From Amycolatopsis sp. FDAARGOS 1241 (GTDB lineage Bacteria > Actinomycetota > Actinomycetes > Mycobacteriales > Pseudonocardiaceae), in assembly GCF_016889705.1 (NCBI RefSeq), contig NZ_CP069526.1, positions 2,108,001 through 2,172,000 on the forward strand: DNA of 64,000 nt, read 5' to 3'. The position numbers and the translations under genes were made by a program. Each line of letters begins with the position of its first letter. Within the stretch, counting starts at the first letter, position 1. Below are positions 27,925 to 36,583 of this stretch, one piece after another. The notes under the pieces are model-generated. The model had not been told where the DNA came from. It made no database searches and was given only the letters and a program-made list of their open reading frames with translations.

Positions 27925-29073
27925 TCACCGGGTCCCGAGCAGGTGCTCCAACGCCAGCTGGTTCAGCCGCGTGAAGTGGTACCCCCGCTTCCCGGCCGCC
28001 TCCACGTCGAACTCCTCCGCGGCCAGATCGTCGAGCGTCTCCCCGGGCGCCACGGTCGGCACGGACAGCTCCGGCACCCGCGAAGCCTCCAGCGCCGCGG
28101 CCACCTCCGGGTCCGCGCGGAACGCCGCCGCCTTCGCCTTGAGGATCAGGTACATCCGCATGTTGGCCGCCGCGGAAACCCAGACGTCGGCGGGGTCCTC
28201 GGTGCGCATCGGCTTGTAGTCGAAGTGCCGCGGGCCCTCGTAGCCGCCGGTTTCGAGCAGGTCGACGAGGAAGAAAGCGCTCTTGAGGTCTCCGTGCCCG
28301 AAGATCAGGTCCTGGTCGTACTTGGGCCCGTGCTGGCCGTTGAGGTCGATGTGGAAGAGCTTGCCCTGCCACAGCGCCTGGGAAATCCCGTGCACGAAGT
28401 TCAGGCCGGCCATCTGCTCGTGGCCGACCTCGGGGTTCAGTCCGAACAGTTCCGCCCGCTCGAGCCGCGAGATGAAGCCGAGCGCGTGGCCGATCGTCGG
28501 CAGCAGGATGTCGCCGCGGGGCTCGTTGGGCTTGGGCTCCAGCGCGAAGCGGATGTCGTAACCCTGGGCCACGGCGTAGTCGGCCAGGAGGTCCAGGCCC
28601 TCCTTGTACCGGTCCAGCGCCGCGCGCACGTCCTTCGCCGCGTCGGACTCGGCGCCTTCGCGGCCGCCCCACAGCACGTAGGTCCGGGCGCCCAGCTCCA
28701 CGGCCAGGTCGAGGTTGCGCCGCACCTTCGTGAGCGCGTAGCGGCGGACGTCGCGGTCGTTGCTGGTGAGCGCGCCGTCCTTGAACACGGGGTGCGTGAA
28801 CAGGTTCGTGGTCGCCATCGGCACCTTCAGACCGGTGGCCTCGAGCGCCGCCTTGAACTTCTTGATCGCCGCGTCGCGGTCGGGCTCCGTGGCGAGGAGG
28901 TCGTCGTCGTGGAACGTCACGCCGTACGCCCCCAGCTCCGCCAGGCGGTGGACGCTTTCCACCGGGTCGAGCGGCGGCCGCGTCGCCACCCCGAACGGGT
29001 CGGCGGCCGGCCAGCCCACGGTCCACAGGCCGAACGAGAACTTGTCGGCCGGAGTGGGCGCGAAGTCGTTCAT
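27925..29073 (-). CDS. xylA: Xylose isomerase
   Basis: 382 residues, the length of actinobacterial class I xylose isomerases. Catalytic and metal sites: His in [10 protein letters not shown], Phe/His region [28 protein letters not shown], Lys/Glu in [25 protein letters not shown], and [16 protein letters not shown] with the metal-binding Asp/His. It interconverts D-xylose and D-xylulose in the cytoplasm. ATG 29073 with GAAGGGGACC upstream is preferred to the in-frame start at 29088. It is divergent from a ROK regulator across an inverted repeat. No xylulokinase gene is beside it, which is unusual. Confidence 0.95.
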   Translation of the reverse strand: MNDFAPTPADKFSFGLWTVGWPAADPFGVATRPPLDPVESVHRLAELGAYGVTFHDDDLLATEPDRDAAIKKFKAALEATGLKVPMATTNLFTHPVFKDGALTSNDRDVRRYALTKVRRNLDLAVELGARTYVLWGGREGAESDAAKDVRAALDRYKEGLDLLADYAVAQGYDIRFALEPKPNEPRGDILLPTIGHALGFISRLERAELFGLNPEVGHEQMAGLNFVHGISQALWQGKLFHIDLNGQHGPKYDQDLIFGHGDLKSAFFLVDLLETGGYEGPRHFDYKPMRTEDPADVWVSAAANMRMYLILKAKAAAFRADPEVAAALEASRVPELSVPTVAPGETLDDLAAEEFDVEAAGKRGYHFTRLNQLALEHLLGTR

Positions 29074-29086
29074 GGCGGTCCCCTTC

Positions 29087-29111
29087 ATTTAGTTCACATT
29101 GTAGACTAAAT
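29087..29111. promoter_or_regulatory. XylR-type operator between xylA and ROK gene
   Basis: ATTTAGT (29087-29093) and ACTAAAT (29105-29111) form a perfect inverted repeat with an 11-bp spacer, 14 bp upstream of xylA. TTAGT/ACTAA half-sites are known for XylR repressors of the ROK family. The site sits between the two divergent genes and probably serves both. Confidence 0.75.
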
Positions 29112-29172
29112 ATGCGCCGCGGTGGCCCCGCCCGTCAAGGGCCGCCGGTACAGTGCGCGGAGGAGGCGAGGG

Positions 29173-30336
29173 ATGACGCAGGCGGTGCGGCACGATTCGA
29201 TGCGCGCGCGCAACCTCGAGCTGGTGCTCGGCGAGGTCGCCCGGCAGGGCCCGCTGACCCGCGCCGCGCTCGCTGAGCTCACCGGCCTCACCAAGTCCAC
29301 GGTGTCCAAACTCGTCGGCGACCTCCTCGACGCCGGTTTCCTCGCCGAGACGGGTCCCGCGCGCGCCGGGGAACGCGGCCGCCCCGGCGTCGAGGTGGCC
29401 CTGTCCGGCGGCCGCGTGGCGTCGCTGGGCCTGGAGGTGAACGTCGACTACCTGGCCGTCTGCCTGCTCGACCTCACCAGCACCGTCCGCTTCGCCGAAC
29501 GCCGCGAACGCGACAACCGCGCCTCCGAACCGGCGGAAGTGCTGGGGGAGCTTCAACAACTCGCCCAGCTCGCGCTCGGGGAAGCCGCGCGGGAGAAACT
29601 CACCGTCGCCGGCGCCGTCCTCGCCGTCTCGGGCCCGGTCGGCGACGGCGTGGTCTTCAGCGCCCCCAACCTCGGCTGGCGAGACGTCCGCGCCGCCGAC
29701 CTGCTGCGCCTGCCCGTCCCCGTCGCCTTGGACAACGAGGCCAACCTCGGCGCCCTCGGCGAACTCTGGTTCGGCGACGGCCCCGAGAACTTCCTCTTCG
29801 TCTCCGGCGAAGTCGGCATCGGCGCCGGGCTCGTCGTCGGCTCCGCGCTGTTCCGCGGCGCCCGCGGGCTGGCCGGCGAACTCGGGCACGTCGTCGTCTC
29901 CCAGGCGGGCCCGCCGTGCCGCTGCGGCGCAACCGGCTGCCTCGAAACCTACGCCGGTCAGGAAGCGTTGCTCGAAGCCGCCGGCGTGCCGACCGTCGCC
30001 GCCCTGCTCACCGCACTCGACAACGCCGACCCCACGGCGACGAAAGCCACCTCTGCCGCCGGTCAGGCACTCGGCCTCGCGCTCGCCTCCGCGATCAACC
30101 TGCTCGACCTCGACCACGTCGTGCTCGGCGGCGTCTTCGCCCCGCTCTGCCCGTGGCTCGCGCCCGCCGCCGAAGCCGTGCTCGCCGCACGCCTGGGCCG
30201 GCTGCGTGGTTCCGTTCCGGTGCTGGCACCGTCCACTGTGGGCGGTGACGCGGCCACGCTCGGTGCGGCAGGCCGCACGATCCACCACGTCATCGCCGAC
30301 CCCGGCCCGTTCCTGAGCCGCGCCGAAGCCACCTGA
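29173..30336 (+). CDS. xylR: ROK family transcriptional regulator (XylR-like)
   Basis: 387 residues from ATG 29173, with GGAGGAGGCGAGGG upstream. Winged helix (RARNLELVLGEVARQG, RAALAELTGLTKSTVSKLVGDLLDAGF), then a ROK domain: LGLEVNVDYLAVCLLDL, LDNEANLGALGELWFG, GEVGIGAGLVVGS, GELGHVVVSQAGPPCRCGATGCLE with the zinc-site cysteines. Divergent from xylA with a shared operator-like repeat, so the likely role is xylose-responsive repression. It is a paralogue of the ROK regulator at 18.7 kb; both share the VNVDYL/INVDYL segment. Confidence 0.9.
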   Translation: MTQAVRHDSMRARNLELVLGEVARQGPLTRAALAELTGLTKSTVSKLVGDLLDAGFLAETGPARAGERGRPGVEVALSGGRVASLGLEVNVDYLAVCLLDLTSTVRFAERRERDNRASEPAEVLGELQQLAQLALGEAAREKLTVAGAVLAVSGPVGDGVVFSAPNLGWRDVRAADLLRLPVPVALDNEANLGALGELWFGDGPENFLFVSGEVGIGAGLVVGSALFRGARGLAGELGHVVVSQAGPPCRCGATGCLETYAGQEALLEAAGVPTVAALLTALDNADPTATKATSAAGQALGLALASAINLLDLDHVVLGGVFAPLCPWLAPAAEAVLAARLGRLRGSVPVLAPSTVGGDAATLGAAGRTIHHVIADPGPFLSRAEAT

Positions 30337-30408
30337 TCCGGGTGCGGTGACGCCGCGGCACCGCCGCCACCATGGCGAGGTTCACCGCGCCGGGAAACGA
30401 GGTGCGCC

Positions 30409-31249
30409 ATGACCGGCAACCCGAGCGAACGGACCCTGCCCGCCGGCACCAGGTGGCGCGGCACGCCGACGTCGCCCTCCGCTCCATGGGGCAGCCCAAC
30501 TCAGTGGTGGGCCAGTTCGACTTCTGGAACGACCGCTACGAGGGCCGCCGCCTGTTCTCGGAGGTGCTGGGAACTTTCTTCCTGGTGCTCGTCGCCGTGG
30601 ACGGCGGGGTGGTGAACGCCAAGTTCGGTGGCGATGCGGTCCCTGCGGGCGCGCGCGGGTCGTGGCCCCGGCGCTGATGGTGGCCGCCATCATCCTGTTC
30701 ATGGGCACGGTTTCGGGCGCTCCACCTCAACCCGCCGGTCAGCCTCGCGTTCGCCGCGCGCGGTGACTTCCCGTGGAGGCGCGTGCCCGCCCTACATCGT
30801 CGCCCAGTTCGTCGGCGCGGCGCTCGCCACTCTGTTGCAGTGGGCGCTGCTCGGCAAGCAGGGCGACGGGGGACTCACCCTGCCCGGCTCCGGCATTTCG
30901 ACGGTCACGGCGATGGTCTGGGAACTCGTGCTCACCACGGGACTCGTGAGCGTCATCCTCGGCAGCGCCTCGGGCGCCCAGCAGGTCGGCCCGCTCGCCG
31001 CGATCACCGTCGGCAGTTACATCGTCCTCGCCGGGTTGTGGGGTGCGCCGGTCAGCGGAGCGTCGATGAACCCCGCGGGTGCCACTCGGACCCGCGCTGG
31101 TCCTCGCCGATTGGAGGCGTGGTGGGACTACCTCGCCGGCCCTCTCGCCGGCGCCGCGCTGGCCGTGGGGATCGCGTACATCCTGCACGGCTCGGGCGGC
31201 GGGCGCAGCGGGACGCGCGGCACAGGGCGCGCTCGGCGGCCGGCAGTGA
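30409..31249 (+). pseudogene. Aquaporin/glycerol facilitator family, many frameshifts
   Basis: The MIP fold is recognisable in pieces: VVGQFDFWNDRYEGRRLFSE and LGTFFLVLVAVDGGVVNAKF (helix 1), VVAPALMVAAIILFMGTVSG, HLNPPVSLAFAARGDFPWRR (first NPA-type loop, here NPP), YIVAQFVGAALATLLQWALL, ITVGSYIVLAGLWGAPVSGASMNPA (second NPA loop), and AWWDYLAGPLAGAALAVGIAY. Joining them needs shifts near 30450, 30650, 30716, 30792, 31080-31120 and 31200. The natural stop is probably TGA 31247-31249, because a hairpin terminator follows at once. So many indels in 840 bp suggest either real decay or a badly called stretch. Confidence 0.72.
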
Positions 31250-31253
31250 CGAA

Positions 31254-31288
31254 GCGGGCCGGGTTCCCCGGACAGGAACCCGGCCCGC
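31254..31288. terminator. Hairpin terminator between aquaporin and subtilase genes
   Basis: GCGGGCCGGGTTCC (31254-31267) pairs perfectly over 14 bp with GGAACCCGGCCCGC (31275-31288), loop CCGGACA. It lies between two convergent genes (subtilase ends at 31302) and can serve both. Confidence 0.8.
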
Positions 31289-31301
31289 AGAGGGAAAACC
31301 G

Positions 31302-34300
31302 CTAGCTCACCGCCCGCACCAGCACCGTGCCGCTGCCGACGGTCTTGCCCGCGTCGTCCACCACGGACAGCAGGCCGCGCAGCACGCGGCCCGCGCCCGG
31401 AGCCTGCGAAGCCGTGACGACCCCCGGCACCGTCCACGTCGAACCGGACGCGTGCGCGGCCACCGGGTCCGTCACCGCGACCGCGCCGAAAGCCGGGTTC
31501 ACGAACGCGTCCAGGTAGTCGTACGCGGTGGTCCCGGCGGGCACGGAGTACCCGTCCACGACCGCGAGCCAGTTGCCGGCCGCGGGGTTCTGCAGCGTCA
31601 CCGACTCTTCGGAGTCACCATCGGCGCTCTGGCCCGCCTGCACGCACGAACCGCTCGTGCAGTTGTAGACGGTGAGGTCCAGGTCGGCGCCGGCGTCGGC
31701 CGGGTTGCCGATCGTCACCGTCAACGACGACGAACCGGCCGGCACGACGATCTGCGTCTGGGCCGATTCGTCCTGCTTGATCGACGGCCGGGTGATGGCC
31801 GCGCTGCCGAACGGGCCGCCGACCACGTGCCCGGTGAACGCCTTCAGCGTGTTCTTGACCGTGTACGTGCGCGCCACGCCGGTGCCCAGCGGAGCCGACG
31901 CGAGGTCGTCGGGGTTCGGCGAGATCGCCGTGCCCAGCGCCGAAGCCGTCAGCTTGAACGGAGCGACGTCCACATCGGACGTCCGCCGCGCCTCCACCGT
32001 GATCTCCCAGACGCCCGGCAGCGGGTTGCTGAGCGTGCGGCTCGTCGGCGTGCCGCCGGTGCAGCCGGCGCCCGCGTCGGGGTTGTAGCAGTTGGTGGAG
32101 GTGTTGCTGTCGACGGGCACGCCGGTCGGGTCGTAGCGCAGGAACCGCACCTGGCCCTTGCCGGGGTCACCGCCGCCGGTCAGGTCCACCTGCAGCGAGC
32201 TCGCGCCCTGCGGCACGCGCAGGAAGTAGCTCACGGACTGGTTGCGCGCCACCGTGCCCGACGCTTCGAACGTGCCCGACGCCGCGAACTCCGCCGGCGC
32301 GAAGACCGTGTTCATGGTCTGCAGGTCGACGCCGATCGTCAGCGGGTTGTCCAGGTCCAGCAGGGCGGAGTGCACGCCGGCCTGCTTCGGGTTCACCTTG
32401 ACCTGGAAGGAAACCGGCTTGTTCAGCGGCAGTGACAGCAGCGAGCCCGACGAGAACGTCCCGTCGTTGCCCACCCACCGCGCGAAGTACACGACCGGGT
32501 GCGACGAACCCGTGGTGCGTGTGATCGTGTACGTGCGGGTGTAGGCCTGTCCGACGGTCACGCCTTCGCGGTCGTGGATGCCCACACCGGCACCGGGCTT
32601 CGGCTTCAGCAGGTTCGCCTGCACCGTGTGCACGTCGACCGAGGTGGTCAGCGTGTCGGGCTTGGGGTTGAGCGACAGCGCGACCCACGCGGCAGGCACG
32701 TTGAACAGCCCCGCGCCCTGCTCGTACGCGCCGATCCCCGGCACGAACCGCGCCGTGGACTTGATCGCCGAGCGCAGCGCGGCCACCGGCGGGCGCCGGC
32801 CGTGGTGGGTCGCCTTGTAGGCGCTCACCAGCAGCGCTGCGGCGCCCGTCGCTTCGGGCGAAGCCATCGACGTGCCCTGCAGCATCGCGTAGCCCGCGGG
32901 CAGCGAGTACGTGCCCGCGACCGGACCCGGCGCTTCCCACCGCGGCACGGTGGAGATCGCCGCGCCCGGCGCGATGATGTCCGGCTTGAACCCGCCGTCC
33001 TCCCGCGGACCGCGCGAGGAGAACGGGTGCAGCGCCACGGCCGCGGTCACCTTGGAGCCGTAGTTCGACAGCCACGTCTCGCGGGTGATGTACGAGCCGA
33101 CGCTGATCGCGTCCGTGGCCACCGACGGGTCGCCGACCGAGTTCGCGCCCGCGCCGGAGTTGCCCGCGGAGATGAAGATCTGCACGTTGTACTCGGCGAT
33201 GGTGCGGTTGTAGAGCTCCGCGCGCGCATTGTTGCCGTCGTTGAGTGCCGGCAGGCCGCCGATGGAGATGTTGATGACGTCGGCGCCGTGGCTCGCGGCG
33301 TAGACCACGCCGTCGACCAGGCCGCTCGCGGTGCACGAGTCGGTGGTCAGGCAGACCTTCACCGCCATGAGCTTCGCGCCGGGCGCGGCGCCGTCCATCT
33401 TGCCGCCGAACAGGTCGTTGCCCGCGGCGATGCCCGCGACGTGCGAACCGTGCTCGGCGCCGGCGAGGCCGATGTTCACGAAGCCCGGCTTGTCGGTCTG
33501 GACCACGAACGCCATCCGCTCGGCACGGTCGGTGGCCGGGTCGTCGGTGCCGAAGTAGCCGACGTCGAAGTTCTTGGCGTAGTCGGACATCGGCTTCTCG
33601 TCGGTGAAGTCGCCGTTGCCGTTGAGGTCCACGCGCACCTGCTTGGTGGCGGTGTCGAGCAGCACGCCCCACGAGTCGGCGCGGTCGCCGTCGCGGTTGA
33701 GGTCGCCGCCGGTTTCGCTGCCGGCGCCGCCGAGGTCGCCCGCGGTTTCCTTGAACTGGCCGAACGTGTACGGGCCGCCGGTCGCGGGCGCGGTCCAGGT
33801 GCGGCTGTTCGCGGTGAACGCGCCGGCGTACGTCTGCGCCGACAACGGCACCCACGTGCCGTCGCCGGAGTTGGTGGCGTTGGCGTTGTACCAGTCGACG
33901 ATCTTGCGTTCGCCGTGGCTGGTCGTGGCCAGCGCGGGGGTGTCGAGGTCCACCCCGGAGTCGAGGACGGCGACGGTGGTGCCCTTGCCGTCCCAGCCGC
34001 CGAAGGTCTGGCCGAACTGCGCGGCGTACGTGTCGCCGGTGGGCAGGTACGGGTTCACGCGCGGGGTGTTCTTGCCCGGAGCTTGCTGCGGGATCGGGTC
34101 GGCCGCACCTTCGGGCTTCGGGTCGTCGCGGTGGATGAGGCCGTCGACGTCGACCGCCTTCACCGAGGTGAGCTTCGCGGCCTTCTCAGCGTTCGCGACG
34201 GGGACGGAGACCTTGACGTAGTCCAGCTTCGCGTCCGTGGATTCGACCACGCCGCCGAGGGCCTTGAGGTCGTTCACGGCGGAGTTCGCGCGGCCGCGTT

Positions 34301-34517
34301 CGGCGGCGACGAGCAGCGTCACGGCGCGCTTGCCGGAGCGCTGGGCTTCCGCGACGAGCGCGCGGTCGTGGCCGTCGAGCGTCTTCTCGCTCGGGGCGGG
34401 GCTTGAGGAGGGCTGCGCGGCGAGCGCAGCAGGCACCCCGACAGGGGCGACGCCGAGGGCAGTGGCGAGGAAGGTGATCCCGGCCCGCCGTCTCCAGCGT
34501 GATCTCTGCTGTGTCAT
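31302..34517 (-). CDS. Secreted subtilisin-like serine protease (S8), 1071 aa
   Basis: A signal peptide (RRRAGITFLATALGVAPVGV, then PAALAAQP) is followed by an inhibitor_I9-like propeptide (about 40-130). The S8 domain has the triad Asp186 in TVAVLDSGVD, His356 in AEHGSHVAG and Ser550 in GTSMASPEATG, plus the oxyanion Asn453 in SAGNSGAG. An acidic insertion between Asp and His (GGDLNRDGDRADSWG, DLNGNGDFTDEKP) looks like EF-hand-type calcium loops. The last ~450 residues are beta-sandwich modules, including pre-peptidase C-terminal-like segments (AGADLDLTVYNCTSGSC). The protein is probably extracellular and degrades proteins outside the cell. Start from ATG 34517 gives a normal basic signal-peptide head (MTQQRSRWRRRAG). 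Confidence 0.93.
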   Translation of the reverse strand: MTQQRSRWRRRAGITFLATALGVAPVGVPAALAAQPSSSPAPSEKTLDGHDRALVAEAQRSGKRAVTLLVAAERGRANSAVNDLKALGGVVESTDAKLDYVKVSVPVANAEKAAKLTSVKAVDVDGLIHRDDPKPEGAADPIPQQAPGKNTPRVNPYLPTGDTYAAQFGQTFGGWDGKGTTVAVLDSGVDLDTPALATTSHGERKIVDWYNANATNSGDGTWVPLSAQTYAGAFTANSRTWTAPATGGPYTFGQFKETAGDLGGAGSETGGDLNRDGDRADSWGVLLDTATKQVRVDLNGNGDFTDEKPMSDYAKNFDVGYFGTDDPATDRAERMAFVVQTDKPGFVNIGLAGAEHGSHVAGIAAGNDLFGGKMDGAAPGAKLMAVKVCLTTDSCTASGLVDGVVYAASHGADVINISIGGLPALNDGNNARAELYNRTIAEYNVQIFISAGNSGAGANSVGDPSVATDAISVGSYITRETWLSNYGSKVTAAVALHPFSSRGPREDGGFKPDIIAPGAAISTVPRWEAPGPVAGTYSLPAGYAMLQGTSMASPEATGAAALLVSAYKATHHGRRPPVAALRSAIKSTARFVPGIGAYEQGAGLFNVPAAWVALSLNPKPDTLTTSVDVHTVQANLLKPKPGAGVGIHDREGVTVGQAYTRTYTITRTTGSSHPVVYFARWVGNDGTFSSGSLLSLPLNKPVSFQVKVNPKQAGVHSALLDLDNPLTIGVDLQTMNTVFAPAEFAASGTFEASGTVARNQSVSYFLRVPQGASSLQVDLTGGGDPGKGQVRFLRYDPTGVPVDSNTSTNCYNPDAGAGCTGGTPTSRTLSNPLPGVWEITVEARRTSDVDVAPFKLTASALGTAISPNPDDLASAPLGTGVARTYTVKNTLKAFTGHVVGGPFGSAAITRPSIKQDESAQTQIVVPAGSSSLTVTIGNPADAGADLDLTVYNCTSGSCVQAGQSADGDSEESVTLQNPAAGNWLAVVDGYSVPAGTTAYDYLDAFVNPAFGAVAVTDPVAAHASGSTWTVPGVVTASQAPGAGRVLRGLLSVVDDAGKTVGSGTVLVRAVS

Positions 34518-34593
34518 CGGAGCAGTACACAGCCCGGGATGAACCGCATCAATACCGCAATTCGGCGTGGGACGAACGGACTACTGTGCCGTT

Positions 34594-34688
34594 CGTTACT
34601 GATCCGACCACAGTCACGGCCATACGGCATACGTAGCAACGGTGACGTCTTGCCCGGGGTCCGCCTACTTTTGGTCGGATCAGTAACG
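34594..34688. repeat. 17-bp perfect inverted repeat in intergenic region
   Basis: CGTTACTGATCCGACCA (34594-34610) is repeated as its exact complement TGGTCGGATCAGTAACG at 34672-34688, with 61 bp between. Just before it, ACGAACGG (34572-34579) and CCGTTCGT (34589-34596) form another inverted repeat. This lies in the 398-bp gap between the divergent subtilase and amidohydrolase genes. It could be a paired operator, a structured RNA, or the ends of a small vanished element. Confidence 0.7.
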
Positions 34689-34722
34689 GCCGCGTTCCGG
34701 ACAGCACGCAGGCGTCGCCACG

Positions 34723-34808
34723 TGGCAACCGAGGGAGTCGAACCCTGCGCGGCTTGTGAAGGCGGCGCTCCTGAGCCGGCCCTGACCCTTCGGCGGGCGA
34801 CGGTTGCC
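34723..34808 (-). other. tRNA-like element (class II size, 8+4 acceptor/T stems)
   Basis: On the minus strand an 86-nt segment has an 8-bp acceptor-like stem (GGCAACCG with CGGTTGCC), a T-arm-like AGGG-TTCGACT-CCCT directly inside it, a D-arm-like GCCC/GGGC pair after a T, and a discriminator A. Length and 8+4 stem split resemble class II tRNAs with unusual geometry. However the anticodon arm is poor: only 4 bp (CGGC/GCCG) around an 8-nt loop TCAGGAGC, and no CCA follows. It may be a tRNA relic, an odd tRNA, or chance. I therefore do not call it a tRNA gene. Confidence 0.35.
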
Positions 34809-34915
34809 TTGTTATTGCAACACCAGGGGAGTACCCCGCATTCCCGCGTTTTGCACCTGACTCACCCGTCCGGTGAAGATTCCCTTCCCCCGCACCGGCC
34901 TGGCAGGCTGAGCGG

Positions 34916-36370
34916 ATGGACGATCTCCTCCTCCGCCGGGTGCGGGTCGGGCTCGACGGCGCGCTGGCCGACGTGCGTGTGAACGACGGTCGCGTGGCCG
35001 CCATCGAGGAACCGGGCGCCGGGTCGGGCTTCGCCGCGCGCGTGCTCGACGGCCACGGCGGCACGCTGCTGCCGGGTCTGGTCGACGCCCACGTGCACGT
35101 GGTCCAGTGGGCCGCGTTCCGCCGCCGCATCCCGCTCGGCGACGCGCGTTCGGCCGCCGAGGCGGTGGAGCTGCTGCTGCAGCGGTTGTTGTCCGCTCCC
35201 GGTGGTGACCTTGTGGTGGGCGCCGGTTTTCGCGACGGGTTGTGGCCGGACGAGCCGCACAAGGAGATGCTGCAGCGCGCGTTGCCAGGGCGGGCGGTCG
35301 CGTTGTTCAGCGCGGACCTGCACACGCTGTGGCTGAGCCCGGCCGCGCTGAAGCTGATCGGCCGCGACCACCCGACAGGGGTGCTGCTGGAGAACGACTG
35401 CATGACCGCGACGGCCGCGCTGCCGTCCGCGCCGCCGGACGTGGCGGACCGGTGGGTCGCGGACGCGTTGTCGGCGGCGGCTTCCCGTGGGGTGACGGGC
35501 ATCGTGGACTACGAATACGCCGACACCGTGGCGGACTGGACCCGTCGCGTGGCCTCGGTTTCCCCGGCCACGCGCGTTTCGTGCGTGATCTCCCGGCCGT
35601 TGCTGGAGCTCGCGATCGACCGCGGCCACCGCACCGGCGACGTCCTCCCGGCCGGCGACGGCTTGCTGACCGTGGGGCCGTTCAAGTTGTTCGTGGACGG
35701 TTCCCTCAACACCCGCACCGCCTACTGCCACGACCCCTACCCGGAGTCGGATTCCCTGGGGCTGTTGGAGTTGCCGCCGGGCGAGCTGGTATCACTCATG
35801 CGCCGTGCGTCGGAGCACGGTCTGGTGCCGGCCGTGCACGCCATCGGCGACAAGGCCAACACCATCGCCCTCGACGCGTTCTCCGAGCTGGGCTGCGCGG
35901 GCCGCATCGAGCACGCGCAGTTGCTCGCGCTCGACGACGTCGCGCGCTTCGCCGCGTTGGGCTTGGTGGCGAGTGTCCAGCCCGCCCACCAGCCCGACGA
36001 CCGCGACGTCGCCGACCGCCACTGGTACGGCCGCACGGACCGCGCCTACCCCTACCGCGCGCTGCTGGATTCCGGCGCCCGCCTCGAAATCGGTTCCGAC
36101 GCGCCCGTCGCGCCGCTGGACCCGTGGGACGGCATCGCCGCCGCCGTCGGACGTACGGACGACGACCGGCCCGCCTGGCACCCCGAACAGTCGATCCCGT
36201 TGGCGGCCGCGTTGGCCGCCGCCTCGGGCGGCCGCCACGGCATCGCGATCGGCGACGTCGCGGACCTGATGATCACGGCGGCCGACCCGTCACGGTTGTC
36301 TCCGGCGGAACTCCGGGACATGCCCATCAGCGCGACGATCCTCGCGGGGAAGCCGACGCACCTGGCGTGA
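34916..36370 (+). CDS. Amidohydrolase family protein (YtcJ-like)
   Basis: 484 residues. Metal site HxH in LVDAHVHVVQW, then VGPFKLFVDGSLNTRTAYC (the Lys/Asp strand), PAVHAIGDKANTIALDAF (His), GRIEHAQLL (His) and LEIGSDAPVAPLDPW (Asp). This is the order of the YtcJ/N-substituted formamide deformylase group of metal-dependent hydrolases. The substrate is not predictable. ATG 34916 has only a weak AGGCTGAGCGG upstream. Confidence 0.88.
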   Translation: MDDLLLRRVRVGLDGALADVRVNDGRVAAIEEPGAGSGFAARVLDGHGGTLLPGLVDAHVHVVQWAAFRRRIPLGDARSAAEAVELLLQRLLSAPGGDLVVGAGFRDGLWPDEPHKEMLQRALPGRAVALFSADLHTLWLSPAALKLIGRDHPTGVLLENDCMTATAALPSAPPDVADRWVADALSAAASRGVTGIVDYEYADTVADWTRRVASVSPATRVSCVISRPLLELAIDRGHRTGDVLPAGDGLLTVGPFKLFVDGSLNTRTAYCHDPYPESDSLGLLELPPGELVSLMRRASEHGLVPAVHAIGDKANTIALDAFSELGCAGRIEHAQLLALDDVARFAALGLVASVQPAHQPDDRDVADRHWYGRTDRAYPYRALLDSGARLEIGSDAPVAPLDPWDGIAAAVGRTDDDRPAWHPEQSIPLAAALAAASGGRHGIAIGDVADLMITAADPSRLSPAELRDMPISATILAGKPTHLA

Positions 36371-36486
36371 CGGCGCGCGTCAGGTGCGCCTCGAAAGCCG
36401 CCCTGCGCAACGCTGAACCGATCATCCGGTCTCCTGTGGCCGTGCTCACCCGCGCCAGGCGGTCCGTCGACCTGTCTTGACCACCA

Positions 36487-36502
36487 TACATACATGTATG
36501 TA
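36487..36502. promoter_or_regulatory. TetR operator copy 1 (upstream of adc)
   Basis: TACATACATGTATGTA is a perfect 16-bp palindrome about 80 bp upstream of the acetoacetate-decarboxylase start. It shares the CATACAT half-site with the palindrome in front of the TetR gene at 37362, so the same repressor should bind both. Confidence 0.75.
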
Positions 36503-36583
36503 GTTTCTGGGAAAGCCGCGATCCCGCGGCAGCTCGCGGCGCGCGCGACGAGACAACACGGAGACACCTGAAGGGCATCGACC

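Noticed and set aside
32499..34406. Plus-strand open frame of 635 codons
   Set aside because: Antisense to the subtilase, whose catalytic triad is unmistakable.
34594..34688. Insertion sequence bounded by the 17-bp inverted repeat
   Set aside because: Only 61 bp lie between the copies, with no transposase and no target-site duplication visible.
34723..34808. A standard tRNA gene on the minus strand
   Set aside because: Acceptor and T arm fit, but the anticodon arm has only 4 bp and an 8-nt loop. It is kept as a tRNA-like element only.
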